Shown: positions 1-12,500 of the stretch, one piece after another
Layout: every line of letters starts with the position of its first letter
Position numbering within the stretch: the stretch's first letter is position 1
Assembly (NCBI RefSeq): GCF_030052815.1
Contig: NC_079498.1
Coordinates: 83,190,992-83,254,991 of the forward strand
Reading direction: 5' to 3'
Length of the DNA: 64,000 bases
Source: Hevea brasiliensis
Taxonomy: Eukaryota; Streptophyta; Magnoliopsida; Malpighiales; Euphorbiaceae
Made by a program: the position numbers and the translations under genes
The notes under the pieces: generated by a model
What the model saw: only the letters and a program-made list of their open reading frames with translations
What the model was told of the DNA's origin: nothing
Databases searched by the model: none

Positions 1-1209
1 CCAAAATTTACATTTCAACAATTTGGTATGTAGCTGTTTCTCCCTCAAAGTCTACAGTACAATCCGTAGATGTCTATCATGCTCTTCTGCATTCCTCGAA
101 TAGACTAATATATCATCAATAAATACCACAACAAACTAGTCAAGGTATGGTCTGAAGACAGTGTTCATCAGATCCATAAAAGCAGCCCGAGCATTAGTTA
201 ACCCGAATGGCATGACTAAGAACTCATAATAGCCATAGTGGGTTCTGATAGCAGTTTTAGGAATACTCTGCTCTTGTATTTTCAGCTGATAATAACCTGA
301 TCTCAGGTCAATTTTGGAAAATACAGCTGCACCCCTTAACTGATCAAACAAATCATCAATGTGGGGCAATGGATATCTATTCTTTATTATCACTTTATTC
401 AACTACTGATAATTAATACACAAGCGGAGAGTGCCATCTTTCTTCTTTACAAACAACACTGCTGCTCCCCAAGGTGACACACTGGGGCGGATAAAGCCCT
501 TGTCAAGCAGCTCTTGCAACTGCACTTTCAATTCTTTCAATTCTGCATGTGCCATTCTATATGGTGTTATAGAGATTGGGTCCACACCAGGCATAACATC
601 AATCTCAAACTGCACCTCTCTTTCTGGAGGTAATCCTGGCAATTCATCAGGAAATACATCCGGAAAGTCACATACCGTAGGGATGTCCCTTAGTGCTGGA
701 CTCCCCACTTGGGTGTCTATCACATGTGCCAAGTATGCTTCACACCCCTTTCTAATCATCCTTGTAGCTAGTGCAGCTGAAATGATGTTTGATGGCAGTA
801 AATGCCTCTCCCCATGTATTACCACATCACCGTACAAAGGGAGACCAAAAGTGACTGTTTTCAGTCTACAGTCAAACATGGCATGATGCCTGGCTAACCA
901 ATCCATGCCCAAGATGATATCATATTCTCTGAAGGGCATTTCAATCAAGTCTGATAGGAAAAAATGTCCTTGGATCACCAAAGGACAGTCTCTATAGATT
1001 CTGTTGACCCGGACCTCTTGTCCTAACAGACTAGTTACTAGCACTTCAAAACCCATTTGCACACATGGAACAGCATGTGAACTGACTATGCTAGCACTAA
1101 CATATGAATGGGTTGAACCTGGATCAAACAATACAAATACTTCTTGATCAGAGATAGAGAATGTACCAGCTACCACATCGGAAGTCTCAGCCTCTTCTCG
1201 TTGTCTCAT
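1..1209 (-). pseudogene. pol: Element A pol fragment: aspartic protease and reverse transcriptase (3' end off window)
   Basis: The reading frame from 1209 leftwards begins with a retropepsin-type protease (active-site run [10 protein letters not shown] near 1080-1140, then DIILGMDWL near 900-940). It continues into RT with [20 protein letters not shown], the [13 protein letters not shown] block and the catalytic FIDDILVYS box at about 100-125. The frame is broken by a stop at 403-405 within the CINYQ/LNKV region, another at 136-138 just before FVVVFIDD, and a third near 50. The protease centre is D-P-G rather than D-S/T-G, as in the other gypsy copies here. Both RT catalytic aspartates survive. 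The window edge removes the RT thumb, RNase H and integrase. This is a decayed retrotransposon gene, not a host gene. Confidence 0.88.
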
Positions 1210-1341
1210 TGAATAAACCCAAACTGAAGCACTTCCTTGTGCTAACTGACCAACTGTGCCTTGACTGCCTGAAGCAGTGCCTCTACCTCTACCTCTTCCT
1301 CTTTCTCTGCCAACTGACTGTGAACCTCTGGGAGCAGGACT

Positions 1342-2453
1342 CTAAATAGATCCCTCGGCAGTAGTAGGAGTTGGACCATATCTCGGAGCACTAGTACAGT
1401 CTTTAGCTATATGGCCCTTGCCTCCGCAGTTAAAACAGGCTCCAGTGGCCCAATAGCATTCCCCCCCATGAATCTTGCCACAAGTCTCACAGGGGCGGGC
1501 AGAATGTGAACCCCGCCGATCACGACTGGACCTAGGGGGTCTCTGTCTAGAAAATCTGCCCCTACCAAATCTTCCACCTCGACCCCTGCAGGGTCCACTA
1601 AATTTCTTCTTCTTCCCAGAAGTACCACCAGAACTTGGTTCAACTGATTTTTCCCCTTTGTCTTTCTCTGATTTCTCAGCTTTCTCTGATTTTTCTTTCA
1701 CTGGGGTTGCTTCTGATTCTATTCTTTCCAACTCAAGTGCTTGAGATATGAGCTCTGAGAAGTTGTTGTGTCGAAATCCCACAACTTGCATCCTTATGCT
1801 GGGCTTCAAACCCGTCTCAAATCTCTTGCACCTTGCCTTGCTGGTGGAAAGGAGACTCCCAGCATAATGACTTAAGCGGGAGAACTCCCTCTCATACTCT
1901 GCCACTGATATATTCCCTTGTTTCAAACTCAAAAATTCTTGCAGTTTCTGATCAACATATGCATCTGGGATGTATTTCTGTCTGAATTCTCTGATGAAGT
2001 CATCCCAGGTTAGCACTGGTGGTTCAACCAAGCTGTGGGGGATGGTCTTCCACCAATCATATGCATCCCCTTACAGTAGCAACACAGAATATCAAACATC
2101 AGTTCATCTTGGCAGTACAGCTTCTTAAATACTCTATCCATTCTTTCAAGCCATTGCTTTGCCTCTAAAGGGTCCACTGTACCCTTAAATTCTGTAGCCC
2201 CATACTTCAATAATTTATCATACTGTCTAGCTGGAGGCAATGGTTGTGCCACAGGTGTCTGGGGTGGAGCTTGAGCAGGCATACCCCCAGCCATTTGTTG
2301 AAACATCGTAGCCATATGCGATGCGAACTGTGCAGGAAACTGCAGCATTTGCGGGGCTGGTGCTACAGATCCACTAACATTCTGTAAAGCTGGGGCTTCC
2401 CCTTATGCCTCAGCTTTAACAAATTGCTCAATTGAGCGATCCCCTTCTTCCAT
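1342..2453 (-). pseudogene. gag: Element A gag (nucleocapsid-like, CCHC knuckle), broken
   Basis: The likely start is the ATG at 2453, about 170 bp downstream of the PBS. The N-terminal part is Pro/Gln-rich and is followed by the gypsy gag core (LLKYGATEFKGTVDPLEAKQ; later SVAEYEREFSRLSHYAG), a Lys/Glu/Ser-rich linker, an Arg/Gly-rich stretch and one perfect CX2CX4HX4C knuckle, CFNCGGKGHIAKDC, at about 1398-1439. An in-frame stop at 2403-2405, a frameshift around 2010-2031 and a TAG at 1342-1344 between gag and protease break it. Beyond that TAG the same frame continues into a Gly/Arg-rich spacer and protease, so gag and pol were probably one frame. Gag would form the virus-like particle and bind element RNA. 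Confidence 0.85.
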
Positions 2454-2619
2454 TTCAGTCCAAAGTTAGGGTATCTCCTGAACAAGTAACACATGGAGAT
2501 TTCCCTCCGTTAGTTCATATTCATGATGTAATCCACTGTATGTAACAATGATGGACATTGAGCAGTTGTACTTAACAGGAAAGACAAATTCTCAAGTTAA
2601 AACATACTTCAAAAAACCT

Positions 2620-2632
2620 GGCTCTGATACCA
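2620..2632 (-). other. Primer-binding site of element A (initiator-Met tRNA)
   Basis: On the minus strand this reads TGGTATCAGAGCC, complementary to the 3' end of plant initiator-Met tRNA. It lies 8 bp from the 5' LTR boundary at 2641. It would prime minus-strand cDNA synthesis. Confidence 0.9.
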
Positions 2633-2640
2633 CTAAAACA

Positions 2641-5600
2641 TGTCACACCTTACCCCTCTGTAAGGCATAACATGATCCCGTAGAATACCTAATAAACTAT
2701 CGCACTTCACCTACCGATAACTCATTAAGTACCCTACAAGGGATTTTAAAACAATTTTCTTACTTTTGTTAAGTGGTGAGCATTTTCTAATAGATATTTA
2801 AAACATTTAATTAAAATTAAAACTAGTTAATATTTTTGGTCCATTTTATTTCTCCACAAATTATATAAAAATTTTGTCAGAGTTCCGTCTGTATTTTGAG
2901 AAAACAGTTCTTCAAATACCTGAAATAAAAGCACTTCCAATAATTTTTCCAACCACTGCTTCAAATTCATACTCGATCTCAACAATTTCTCAAATCTCAA
3001 AATTCAACAGTCAATATTTCTCAATTTCCAAAATTCAATCATCAGTAAAATAATTTCTATCAATCTCATTCAAATTAAAATAAAACATTTCCATTCATTA
3101 AAGACAACAAACTATATATATACATCATACCAAAATCTACAGTATGAAAATTCAAACTAAATTTTATTATAACTTTATACAAACTTTGTACAAACTGCTC
3201 AAGACCGATTTACATGTCCATACATTTATGTGCAATACATACATCAAATTAAATATTTACAGGTAGGGTATAAATTATACCCGATAACTTCAAGCTGATA
3301 AATCCTCAATCCTCAAGAATTTCTTACGCTCCTCTAGTCTCTATATCTCATGAAAGAATAAAGCTATCGCTGAGTACTAGGACTCAGTGGTGCACAACAT
3401 ACTAAAATAATCTTTATGCAGAACTTAAATCACATTTATTCAAAAATTTGACTGAACATGAGAATTAAATACAAATCATGCATTATGAGATTTTAATCCC
3501 AAACAATTTCATTTTGAAGTATCGAATCACATTTCATAAAACCCACAGTTAGATCATGCCATTCGAAACAAATAAAATCTCAATAGCCAGAGGCTAAAGA
3601 GAAATCACATCACAAGGCTAGCTAGCTTAAATATATGAATATCCATTCAAATCCTCTTCTACTGGCACACCTTAACACTTCTCCAGAGAAGGAATCAAAA
3701 TTCGAAACTAATTACCCCCACTAGTCGTGCTAGTGAGGTGTTCAAATATATGGTCATGACACTGTGGTTTCAAAACTTATCTTAACAATTTGCTAAACAT
3801 TGTCATTTCAAATATACACAATAACTTTTGCAATTTAAATCAAAACATCATAAATAAGGTCACAATAAAATTTTAACAATTCAAAGCAAAAGTAAATGCA
3901 TATTTCATTCACTTTATCAATGAATTTTAAAGCATAGTGATGTTGTGCACAAACCTCAAGCGAGTAGCCTCTTGGCATTGACTCGGTTCCTCGGGTTCTT
4001 TCCCGGTATTCTTTTCAACTGAAACAAACAATTTTACAGTGTTTCAGTACCATAACATAGCATAAATTCAAAAATAAATTTAACTTCACTTTTACCTAAC
4101 TCTAACATGCTAAATTCGACGCTCTTGAGATTTTGTGTTTTGGGTTACTATTCACTACACTATTCAAGTCAAATTATTGACTTTCTAAGGCTTAATAGGT
4201 ATGGGAATTCCAACTTTACCCACATACCACATTTTGGTCACTAAATTTGTTGGTTTTGGTCATTTTCTCAAAACTTAGGTCTTTTTGGCAAAATTGTCAA
4301 ATTTTCAGTTTTGGTGTCCCTAATTGTACTGTTTCATTGGTCAGTTTACTGTTGGAATTTGGCAAAACTTTCTTCGTAGAAAATGTTCCCAATTGGAGTT
4401 TTGTAGCTCAAGTTATAAGCAAATTACGTTTACTGTTTATGCTGCAGAATTTGGTTCTGCAAATTTGTTAATCCATATTCATTCAGCAATTTGATCAAGT
4501 TAAGTCCATAATTTGGTCTAACTTTCTTCATATGAAATGTTCTACTATGCCTTAGGTTTCCATCGGTTCAAGAATCACCTAAATCGAACTTTTCTAGAGA
4601 GAGTTATAGCCATTGAAACTTTACTGTTCAAATGGCAAATCTGCAGTCTGCAGATTCAGGTCACCAACTTTGCTCAGTAATTTGATTGGGTTAATGGCAT
4701 AATTTGAGTTGGTGTTCTTCATGAAAGTTTTAGGTATATATCTCATATAACCACTGGTAAAATTTCAGGTCATTTTGACCTGCCTAGCTCAAGTTATGAC
4801 TAAATGAACAAACACTGTTCATTTGGTCAGTTTGTGCAGGGCAGCCTGCGATTTCTCAACTTTGGTCACTTTGTTCATTAGGTTTTAGTCACTTTTTGGG
4901 CAGACTTCCTAAATGAAAATTATGTCATTTAGTGTCTATTTTCATTACCAATTGGTCTCATACCAATTGGACTTGTAAAATTTCATTTTTGATCCCTCAA
5001 AAGTAATTTGGTCATGCTGTCAGCAGCATGACCACACTCCCTCCGAATTTGGCTTTAATTCCAACACTTCTAACATACTTAATTAGATCACAAATGACCA
5101 TTTCTCACTTCACATTAGGTCAAAGACACCATTTACAAGTTTCTCACATTTTTGGTCTCTAACCCTAAGTGTCACAAAACCCTAGCTACACAAACTCTTG
5201 CATTTAACTACTTTCAAAGCATATAAACACAATCTTTCAACTCATTCAAGCATCCTAACATGTTTAACTCAATCAAACTCATGCAAAATCTACCCCTACA
5301 TAGGCAGGCCGAAATTCACATATAATCCTCCAAAAATTGTTTTCTTTTCCATTTTTCATAATTTCTAAGTTCACTTAAACTAAGAACACATGTATTAACT
5401 AAAATTTTAATTAAAAGAACTAACCTCACTTTGATGTTCAATCTTCAATTTTCTTCTTCTTTTCTTCTTTTTTTTTAACCAATCTTCTTTTCAAGTGAGG
5501 TTAACAAGGTTTAACTAAGAGTATTGCACTTCTGTGGCTGAATTTGTGGTTCCTTCAAGCTCAAAAATGAGCTTTCATGGAGGACTAGTAACGGAGAGAG

Positions 5601-6308
5601 GGAAGAGAGAGATGGACGGCTAACTTGAAGAAGATAGACTTTTGTTTTATTTTTTTTTTCTTGTCTTTTTTGTTTTTATCCTTCTAGAAGACCCAAAAAT
5701 CTAATTATTTAAATATATTAATTATTATTTTTATGGCATCATGCATGATGTCATCACTTTTTTAACTTTTTCATTTTCATTTTTTTTTATTTATTTTTCT
5801 ATTAGTTCTTTAATTTAATTCTCGATTCCAAAATTTTCTTTTCTCCGATTTTATTTGATAGTTAGGTCAGGAGTCAGCTCTCGGGGTCAATTGACCAAAT
5901 TGCCCCTCGCCAGTTCATCCCGGTTTGCAATTAATTCCATATTTATTCTGGCTCCCTGACCTAATTATTTGACTGGCTTAACAGTTATTTTTCATGATTT
6001 TCTCTTTTCCACTGTGTTTATAAGGGTCCTAAGGACCGCAGCATCACTTTTTACGGTTCAAAATTTGAGTTTAAAACGACTTCGCAGTCTTTCCCGAGAA
6101 GGTCACCCATCGCTGTGACTCTCAGCTCATTTAACTTCTTCTGTTCTGTTTTTCTTATTTATACTCAACTAATTGAACATTGCTAATTATTTGTGTTTAT
6201 GGCTTCTCTAGTTGTCTTAAGTGTGGTTCTAATCTCCTTAATTGTCCGGATCGACTCCGGTCACCGGAACAATGAAATCTACCAGGCTATGCAAACGGGG
6301 GTGTTACA
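2641..6308 (-). repeat. 5' LTR of element A (about 3.7 kb)
   Basis: In element orientation the LTR starts TGTAACACCCCC at 6308 and ends GGTAAGGTGTGACA at 2641, next to the PBS. It is an unusually long LTR and has no convincing gene. Short open frames in it, for example at 4247-4471, are incidental. The first ~100 bp in element orientation match the start of solo LTR L1 at 6886. Pyrimidine/purine-rich tracts lie around 5445-5475 and 5640-5690, near the expected promoter region, but no clear TATA box was fixed by eye. Confidence 0.88.
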
Positions 6309-6767
6309 AGTTATGTGAGGGTAGATTCTAAACTAAAGCAAAGTGCCTATTAAAAATCAAAGAAAGTAAATTTGGAAGCTTAAGGAGAATTCTAATTTTG
6401 TGAATAATTCTGGAATTCAGATTTCACACTTTAACTTTATTATAGTTTTGATCTTGCATTACCGATGGATTGAGTGTTTGTCTCTTTGATGGAAATTAAT
6501 CCTAAGATATCCTAAATCCTCTCTCAAGGTATCTAAGGTGTATTTCAATTAGAGCTAAAGCCTACTTTCATTGGTGAATAGTCCTAATCAAAACCCTTTG
6601 AGATCTATGATTAATTTTGGAACTCCATAAAGGTTATCAGCCTATCTCTAGGTCAGATTTTCCAGGCTCAAAATCTTGATTTTCTAATACTAATTTTCAC
6701 CTTTCAGTTCATTAATTAGTATCTTAGATCATAGCTAGGTGGGTACCATCACATAGCATGCATTAAG
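6309..6767. other. Unassigned spacer, about 460 bp
   Basis: This is the only stretch that I could not place in an LTR element. It lies between the 5' LTR of A and the start of copia LTR E0. It is AT-rich with stops in all frames and no RNA gene or TSD pair that I can see. It may be the pre-insertion host DNA or an older, unrecognised repeat. Confidence 0.5.
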
Positions 6768-9264
6768 TGTTAGTAGTACGCCCTAGAGCATATCATTTAG
6801 TATGTATCTTATACATAGTTTATTAATAAAAGGTAATTTCACTTTTATGTTTACATAATATATTTATGTGTAATAGAAAAGGTCCTGTAACACCCCTATT
6901 TGTCTAGCCTGGCATATTTCACTGTTCCAGTGATCGGAGTCGGTCCAGACAATTAAGGGGATTAGAACCATACTTAAGACAACTAAATAAGCTATAAACA
7001 CAAATAATTAGTAATTGCCAATTAGTTAAGTATAAATAAGAAAAACAGAACATAAGAAGTTAAACGAGCCGAGAGTCACAGCGATGGGTGACCTTCTCGG
7101 GAAGGACTACAAAGTTGATTTAAAGTCAAATTTTGAACTGTAAAATATGACGCCGCAGTCCTTAGGACCATTACGAATACAGTGAAAAAGAGAAAATCAT
7201 GAAAAAGAACTATTAAGCCAGTCAAATAATTAGGTGAGAGAGCCGGAAGAAATATTGAATTATTTGCAAACCGAGTTAAACCGGTGAGGGGCAATTTGGT
7301 CAATTGACACCGAGAGCTGACTCTTGACCTAACTGTCAAATAAAATCGGAGAAAAGAAAATTTTAGAGTCAGGAATTAAATTAAAAAACTAATAGAAAAA
7401 TAAAAATAAAAAAAGAAAGAAAATGAAAAAGTGAAGGGAGATGACATCATGCATGACATCATGCATGATGCCATAAAATATTATAATTAATAAATTTAAT
7501 TAAATTAACTTATGGTCTTCCTAAGACATAAGAAAAGAAAAGAAAAGAAAAGAAAAAAAAAAGTCTTCTTCTTCCTCATCCCTTGCCGCCTCACTCTCAC
7601 TCTCCCTTTCCCTCTCCCTCATCAAAACCTCCATTAAAGCTCATTTTGAGCTTGATCAAACCCACAATTCCACTATAGAAAGTTAAACCTCCAACATTAA
7701 ACCTTGATTTCAAGCCTTGATAGTGGACTTGACAAAAAAAGAAAGAAGAAAAGAAGAAGGAAATTGGAGAATTCAAATCCAAGTGGAGGTAAGCACCCTA
7801 ATTTGAAAATTTTGATTTATTAGTTGTGTTTGTAGCCTAAAGTAACTTAGAAGTTAAAGAAATGAAATAAAAACAATTGTGAGGGACCAAGTTGAAATTC
7901 GGCCAGCTAGGATTACTATGCATATGTTTGTGTTTTGATTGAATTTAATATGTTAGGCAAGCTTATATGGATGTGGTAATGAGATTGATATGCATTGAAT
8001 TGGTTAAATGCAATTAATTAGTGAACTAGGGTTTTGGACACTTAGGGTTTGGGAGACAAAATGTGGGGAAATGGTGAAATGATGTGTTTGACCTAGTTTG
8101 AGGTGAGAAATGGCCATTTTTTACCAAATGAAGTGTGTTGGAAGTGTTGGAGTTGAGGTTAAATTCGGATTCCATGTGGTCATGCTACTGGCAGTTGGAC
8201 CAAGGTCCCTTTGATGGACCAAAACTAAAAATTTACAAGTCCAATTGGTACGAAACCAATTGAAAATGAAAATAGACACTAAATGACACAATTTTCATTT
8301 AGGAAGCATGCTCAAAAAGTGACCAAAACCTAGTGAACAAATTGACCAAATTCGGAAATTCTCAGTCTGCCCTGTACAAATTGACCAAATGAACAGTATT
8401 TGTTCATTTAGCCATAACATGAGCTAGACAGGTCTAAATGAGCTAAAATTTTACCAGTGGATAGATGAGATATAGACCTAAAACTTTCATGAAGAACACA
8501 AACCCAAATTATTCCATTAACCAAGTCATTTGGCCACGCAAATTTGGTGACCTAAAACTGCTAGAACCAAAATTTGCCCAGAAATCTAGGTTAAGTCCAA
8601 TCCGGCAGCTATGGTTCAAATAGCTATAACTTGAGTTACAAAACTCCAATTGGAGTGATTCAAAAAGGAGAATAAAGTTAAGACATTAAGGGACAATTTA
8701 TACATAGCCCAATTCTAACAGCATAATGACCAATGGAATAGTGCAACCTAAGACACCAAAACTGAAAATTTGCAATTTTGCCTAAAGGACTTAAGTTTTG
8801 AGAAAATGACCAAAACCAACAAGTTTGGTGACCAAAATGTGGTATGTGGGTGAAGTTGGGATTCCCATACCTATTAAGCCTTAAAAATTCAACAAATTGA
8901 CTTAAATAGTGTAGTGAATATTAACTCCGAAACACAAATTTTAAAGAACGTCAAGTTTAGCAGATATAAGCTAGATAAAAGTGAATTTCAATTTATTTTT
9001 GGATTTATGCTAAGTTATGGTGCTGAAACACTATGAAACTATGTGTTTCAGATGAAAAAAGCTTGGAAAGTCTAAAAGACTGAGTGTAACATCCTCATTT
9101 TAGCTAGTCTGTACAGTCTACTGTTCCGGTGACCAGTGTCAGTCCGGACAGCTAGAACGTTCGAAAAATATTTAAACTAAAGTGAGGAACCAAAAATTTA
9201 CTCAAATATTAATAAGAAAAAATTTTAGGAAAAATCATAAAATAATTATAGGGACTCTAGAGAA

Positions 9265-9758
9265 GGGTCATTGAGGTTCTTATGTCATTAGAATGCCAAG
9301 AAAATACTTAGAAAAATTTTTCAATCGGTACAGACAATTTTGACTCGTTAAGCCAAACGAAGGGCATTTTGGTTATTTCGTCTTTAGAGATGATTTTTGG
9401 GCCAACTTGTCCAGTTGAATATATAATTTAATAACATAAAATATAAATCAATATTGTCAAAAATTTAATTGCAATTAAATAGACAAGAAATGGAGAGAAA
9501 ATGAAAGAAAAGGGTCATTGAGGTTCTTATGGCATTAGAATGTCAAGAAAATAGTTAGAAAAATTTTTCAATCGGTACAGACAATTTTAACCCGTTAAGC
9601 CAAACGGAGGGCATTTTGGTCATTTCGTTTTCAGAGATGATTTTTTGGCCAACTTGTCCAGTTAAATAAATAATTTATATAACATAAAATATAAATAAAT
9701 ATTGTCAAAAATTTAATTGCAATCAAATAGACAAGAAATGGAGAGAAAATGAAAGAAA
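9265..9758 (+). repeat. 247-bp tandem duplication inside the 5' LTR of B
   Basis: The block beginning gggtcattgaggttcttatg at 9265 recurs at 9512, each copy ending in gaaagaaaa. The 3' LTR (from about 17411) and the LTRs of D have a single copy, so the duplication arose in this LTR. Confidence 0.85.
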
Positions 9759-9829
9759 ATGGATTTATAACATCATCATGACGTCATTAAAACTCACCCA
9801 ACCAACCCAATCTTGACACATGGCATAAA

Positions 9830-9840
9830 CATATATAAAA
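9830..9840 (+). promoter_or_regulatory. Putative TATA box, 5' LTR of B
   Basis: The string catatataaaa matches a plant TATA box and is followed by a poly(A)-like run and a pyrimidine-rich stretch. It lies ~750 bp into the LTR. If used, U3 is short and the R-U5 part of the RNA leader exceeds 2.4 kb. The start site is not shown by the sequence. Confidence 0.5.
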
Positions 9841-12377
9841 GATGCCAAATGGGCTACAAAAAAAAAAAAAAAAAATCAGAACCACTTCTTTCTCCTTCCT
9901 TCATGCTGTCACCCATGCTCCCATAACCTCCATGAACAAGCTTTTTCAAGCTTAATTTTTCCCTAGCTTTCTTCCACCAAAAACCCTAATTTTCTACACA
10001 AAAACTTGCTCTTACACCTTGGTGATTCTTGTGGAAGCAAAAAGAAGAGGAAAACAAGCGCTTTAGCAAGTGGAAAAATCTCACTACTTTGAGGTTAGTG
10101 ACCTAACCATGAATTTTTCTTTAAATTCATGTTAAGGACTTTGAATAAGTGTAAATTGCAAAGAAAAATTGTTGAATACCATTTGGATGGAAACCCTAGA
10201 TTTTCGATAGCCATGGTTAGGGTTTGTTTGTGATGAGTTTAATGAAGTTAAAAGGTTATTATGGCTGCCCTTAAAATGTATCTTGTATGTGGATTGAAGA
10301 AATGCCTTGACAATGCATGAATGGTAATGGATGAGTTAGGGTTTGGAGTGAAAAAATGGGACTTTGACCATGTGATGTTGGAAGTAGGTTTTAATGGTCA
10401 ATTAGTGACCATTTGGTTTGGTTTGAATAAAAAATGAAGTGTGTTTAGTGATGGGATTTGGGTTTAGTGTGGCTGCCCTAGGTGACCTGCAGAATTAGAC
10501 ATGAGTCCAGCAGGTTTGGGAGCCATAACTTGAATTGTAGAGGTTCAATTGGTGCAAGGCCAATTGGACATGAAACTAGACACATAATGGCACAACTTTG
10601 GTGAAGAAACCATGCCCATAAAACAAAACCAAGTGGACCAAAAGCTTGCCTTAATCCAAGTGACCTGTAGTCTATTTCTGCAGAATGATCAAATGAACAG
10701 TATTTGGTCATTTGGCCATAACTCAGTGTAGAATGGTCCAATTGACCTGACATTTTACCATCAACAAGCTAACATATAGAACAACAACTTTCATGAAGGA
10801 ACCCAACCCATATTATGACCAGAACCTATCCAAAAAGTGAGTTACAGTCACTGTTCACTGCATTGTAGATATGGTCAGTCCAGAAAAATTTCAATCTGGC
10901 CAGTTGTGGTTTTTGGACCATAACTTGAGTTACAAAACTCCAAATGGAGTGATTCAAAAAAATAAATTCAATTAAACAAAATAAGAAACAACTTTCATGT
11001 TGATCATTTTGCCAAATTCCCACGGGAAAAATGACTAATGGAACAGTAAAGATGAAGCATGAAAACTGAAATTTCTGCTCAATTAGCATTAAGCTTAGAA
11101 ATGGTATGGGTAACCAATACCAACAAATTTTGAATGCAAAATGTGGTATGTTGGGAGTATTAAAACCAAAGTACATATTGTCTATGCAAAAGTCAATATT
11201 TTGGTTGACTAATGAAGTGAATAGTAAGACCAAAACTTGAAATTCAAAAATTGTAAAACTCAAAAGTGTAAAATGCCCTAGTACACCTAACAAGATTGAT
11301 TTGGATAGCTTGGCATGCCAATAGGGTTATTAGCGATCGCATATGGCTTCATGCCATTCTGTGTTTCATGGCTCCCATGCCATTCTGTGACATAATAGCC
11401 TTTGGCTATGTTATTTGAGTTGATATACTTGGGTTTTAACCCTGATAATTATTACAACTTATAAGCTGTTCTGTTGCACACAGGGAGACACAGTGTGACC
11501 GATGGTGTGATGGTCCGAGGTACTTAATACCCAGTGCCAGTTTACCCATTTATCCAGTCCAGTCAACTAGTATGGGTTACTCGGGCAATGATAATAAACC
11601 TTATCAAATTTTAAGAGAATAATACTACAAATAATACCAGAAATTAAGTCTACCCAAAAATGAAATTATACATTCTGCATAATTATTTTATGCTATTTTA
11701 TTTTATTTTATATTGTCACCACTAAGCAAAATTGCTTAGCGCGTCGCTTTTGCCTGGTGTAGGTACTGGAGACCTAGCTGGGAAGCCCAGCAGACATCAG
11801 ACGGGGTGAGTCTTCAGAGCTGCATCCGGGGTCCGGAGTCACCTCACATCTGCACTGCATATGGTAGGACATTAGGACTATAGGTGGCTTTTTTTATTTT
11901 TCATTTTGTATTAGTTTGGATTGTAACTATAAACTCCTGTAATTATGTATTAATGTAAATATATGAAATTTCATATTATTGAGTTCTTTTGCATAATGTA
12001 TGTTGATAAATGAAATATTGAGAATTAATTATGAATATGCTTCAAGTGATGAAGTGAATAGAAAAGTTTTAGAAATAGTATTGTGATTTGAGATTGAGAT
12101 TTTGAGATTGATTTGAATGTGTATAATGGAGTTTGGATTTGGAAATTATTTTGGAAGTGTTTTTAATTAGGTTCAGAAGAACTGTTTTTCCAATTTACAG
12201 CTGGCACTCTGCCGGATTTTCTATAAAATTTGCGGATAAATTCAGATTTATCAAAATTGAAAATGAATGAATTATAAAGGGATAAATTGTAATAGAAACA
12301 TAAATTGGTGCTCCGGCACACTGAGTGGCATAACTTGCTCGGCTACACTGTAGACGGGTAAGGGGTGTCACATTTAG

Positions 12378-12390
12378 TGGTATCAGAGCA
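12378..12390 (+). other. Primer-binding site of element B (initiator-Met tRNA)
   Basis: TGGTATCAGAGCA follows the LTR end after the spacer tttag. The first 12 bases match the complement of plant initiator-Met tRNA. Confidence 0.9.
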
Positions 12391-12500
12391 TCGGTTTAGG
12401 CGTTTCTGGGCTTAGATAGAGTGCATACCATTGCATTGCATTTGTAAGTATTGAGGTGACACTGATGCAGATCTGTTTGTTTTCTTATTTTGAATAGGAT

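Larger units (their letters stand above)
1..6308 (-). mobile_element. Element A: Ty3/gypsy LTR retrotransposon, partial (5' part)
   Basis: A minus-strand gypsy element runs off the left edge of the window. Reading leftwards from 6308 it shows a 5' LTR, an initiator-Met primer-binding site, gag, protease and the first part of reverse transcriptase. The order protease then RT, and the Tekay-like gag and PR/RT sequence, place it in Ty3/gypsy. RNase H, integrase and the 3' LTR lie beyond position 1, so its TSD cannot be checked; the right flank begins agtta at 6309. Its LTR is the same family as solo LTR L1. In-frame stops and a gag frameshift mean this copy is not autonomous. Confidence 0.9.
9085..12372 (+). 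repeat. 5' LTR of element B (about 3.3 kb)
   Basis: It starts TGTAACATCC and ends GGGTAAGGGGTGTCACA, five bases before the PBS. It is ~270 bp longer than the 3' copy, mostly because of a 247-bp tandem duplication at 9265-9758. A TATA-like box lies at 9830-9840. Open frames such as 10826-11293 (minus) are not conserved as genes. Three degenerate ~195-bp modules start near 10521, 10714 and 10915. Confidence 0.93.

Noticed and set aside
431..886. 151-codon plus-strand open frame
   Set aside because: It is the antisense shadow of element A's protease-RT.
6309..6767. Possible host gene exon in the only non-LTR stretch
   Set aside because: No open frame of useful length, no splice-bounded coding pattern and no similarity that I recognise.
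6763..6767. ttaag left of E0 taken as the partner of the ttaag after E1
   Set aside because: E0's own sequence continues across the E1 insertion point with ttaag duplicated there, so 21545-21549 and 60636-60640 are the true pair. The left-flank match is kept only as a caveat.
10826..11293. 155-codon minus-strand open frame, with a similar one at 18822-19246
   Set aside because: It lies in the LTRs of B antisense to the repeated modules, is broken in the 3' LTR, and has no recognised domain.
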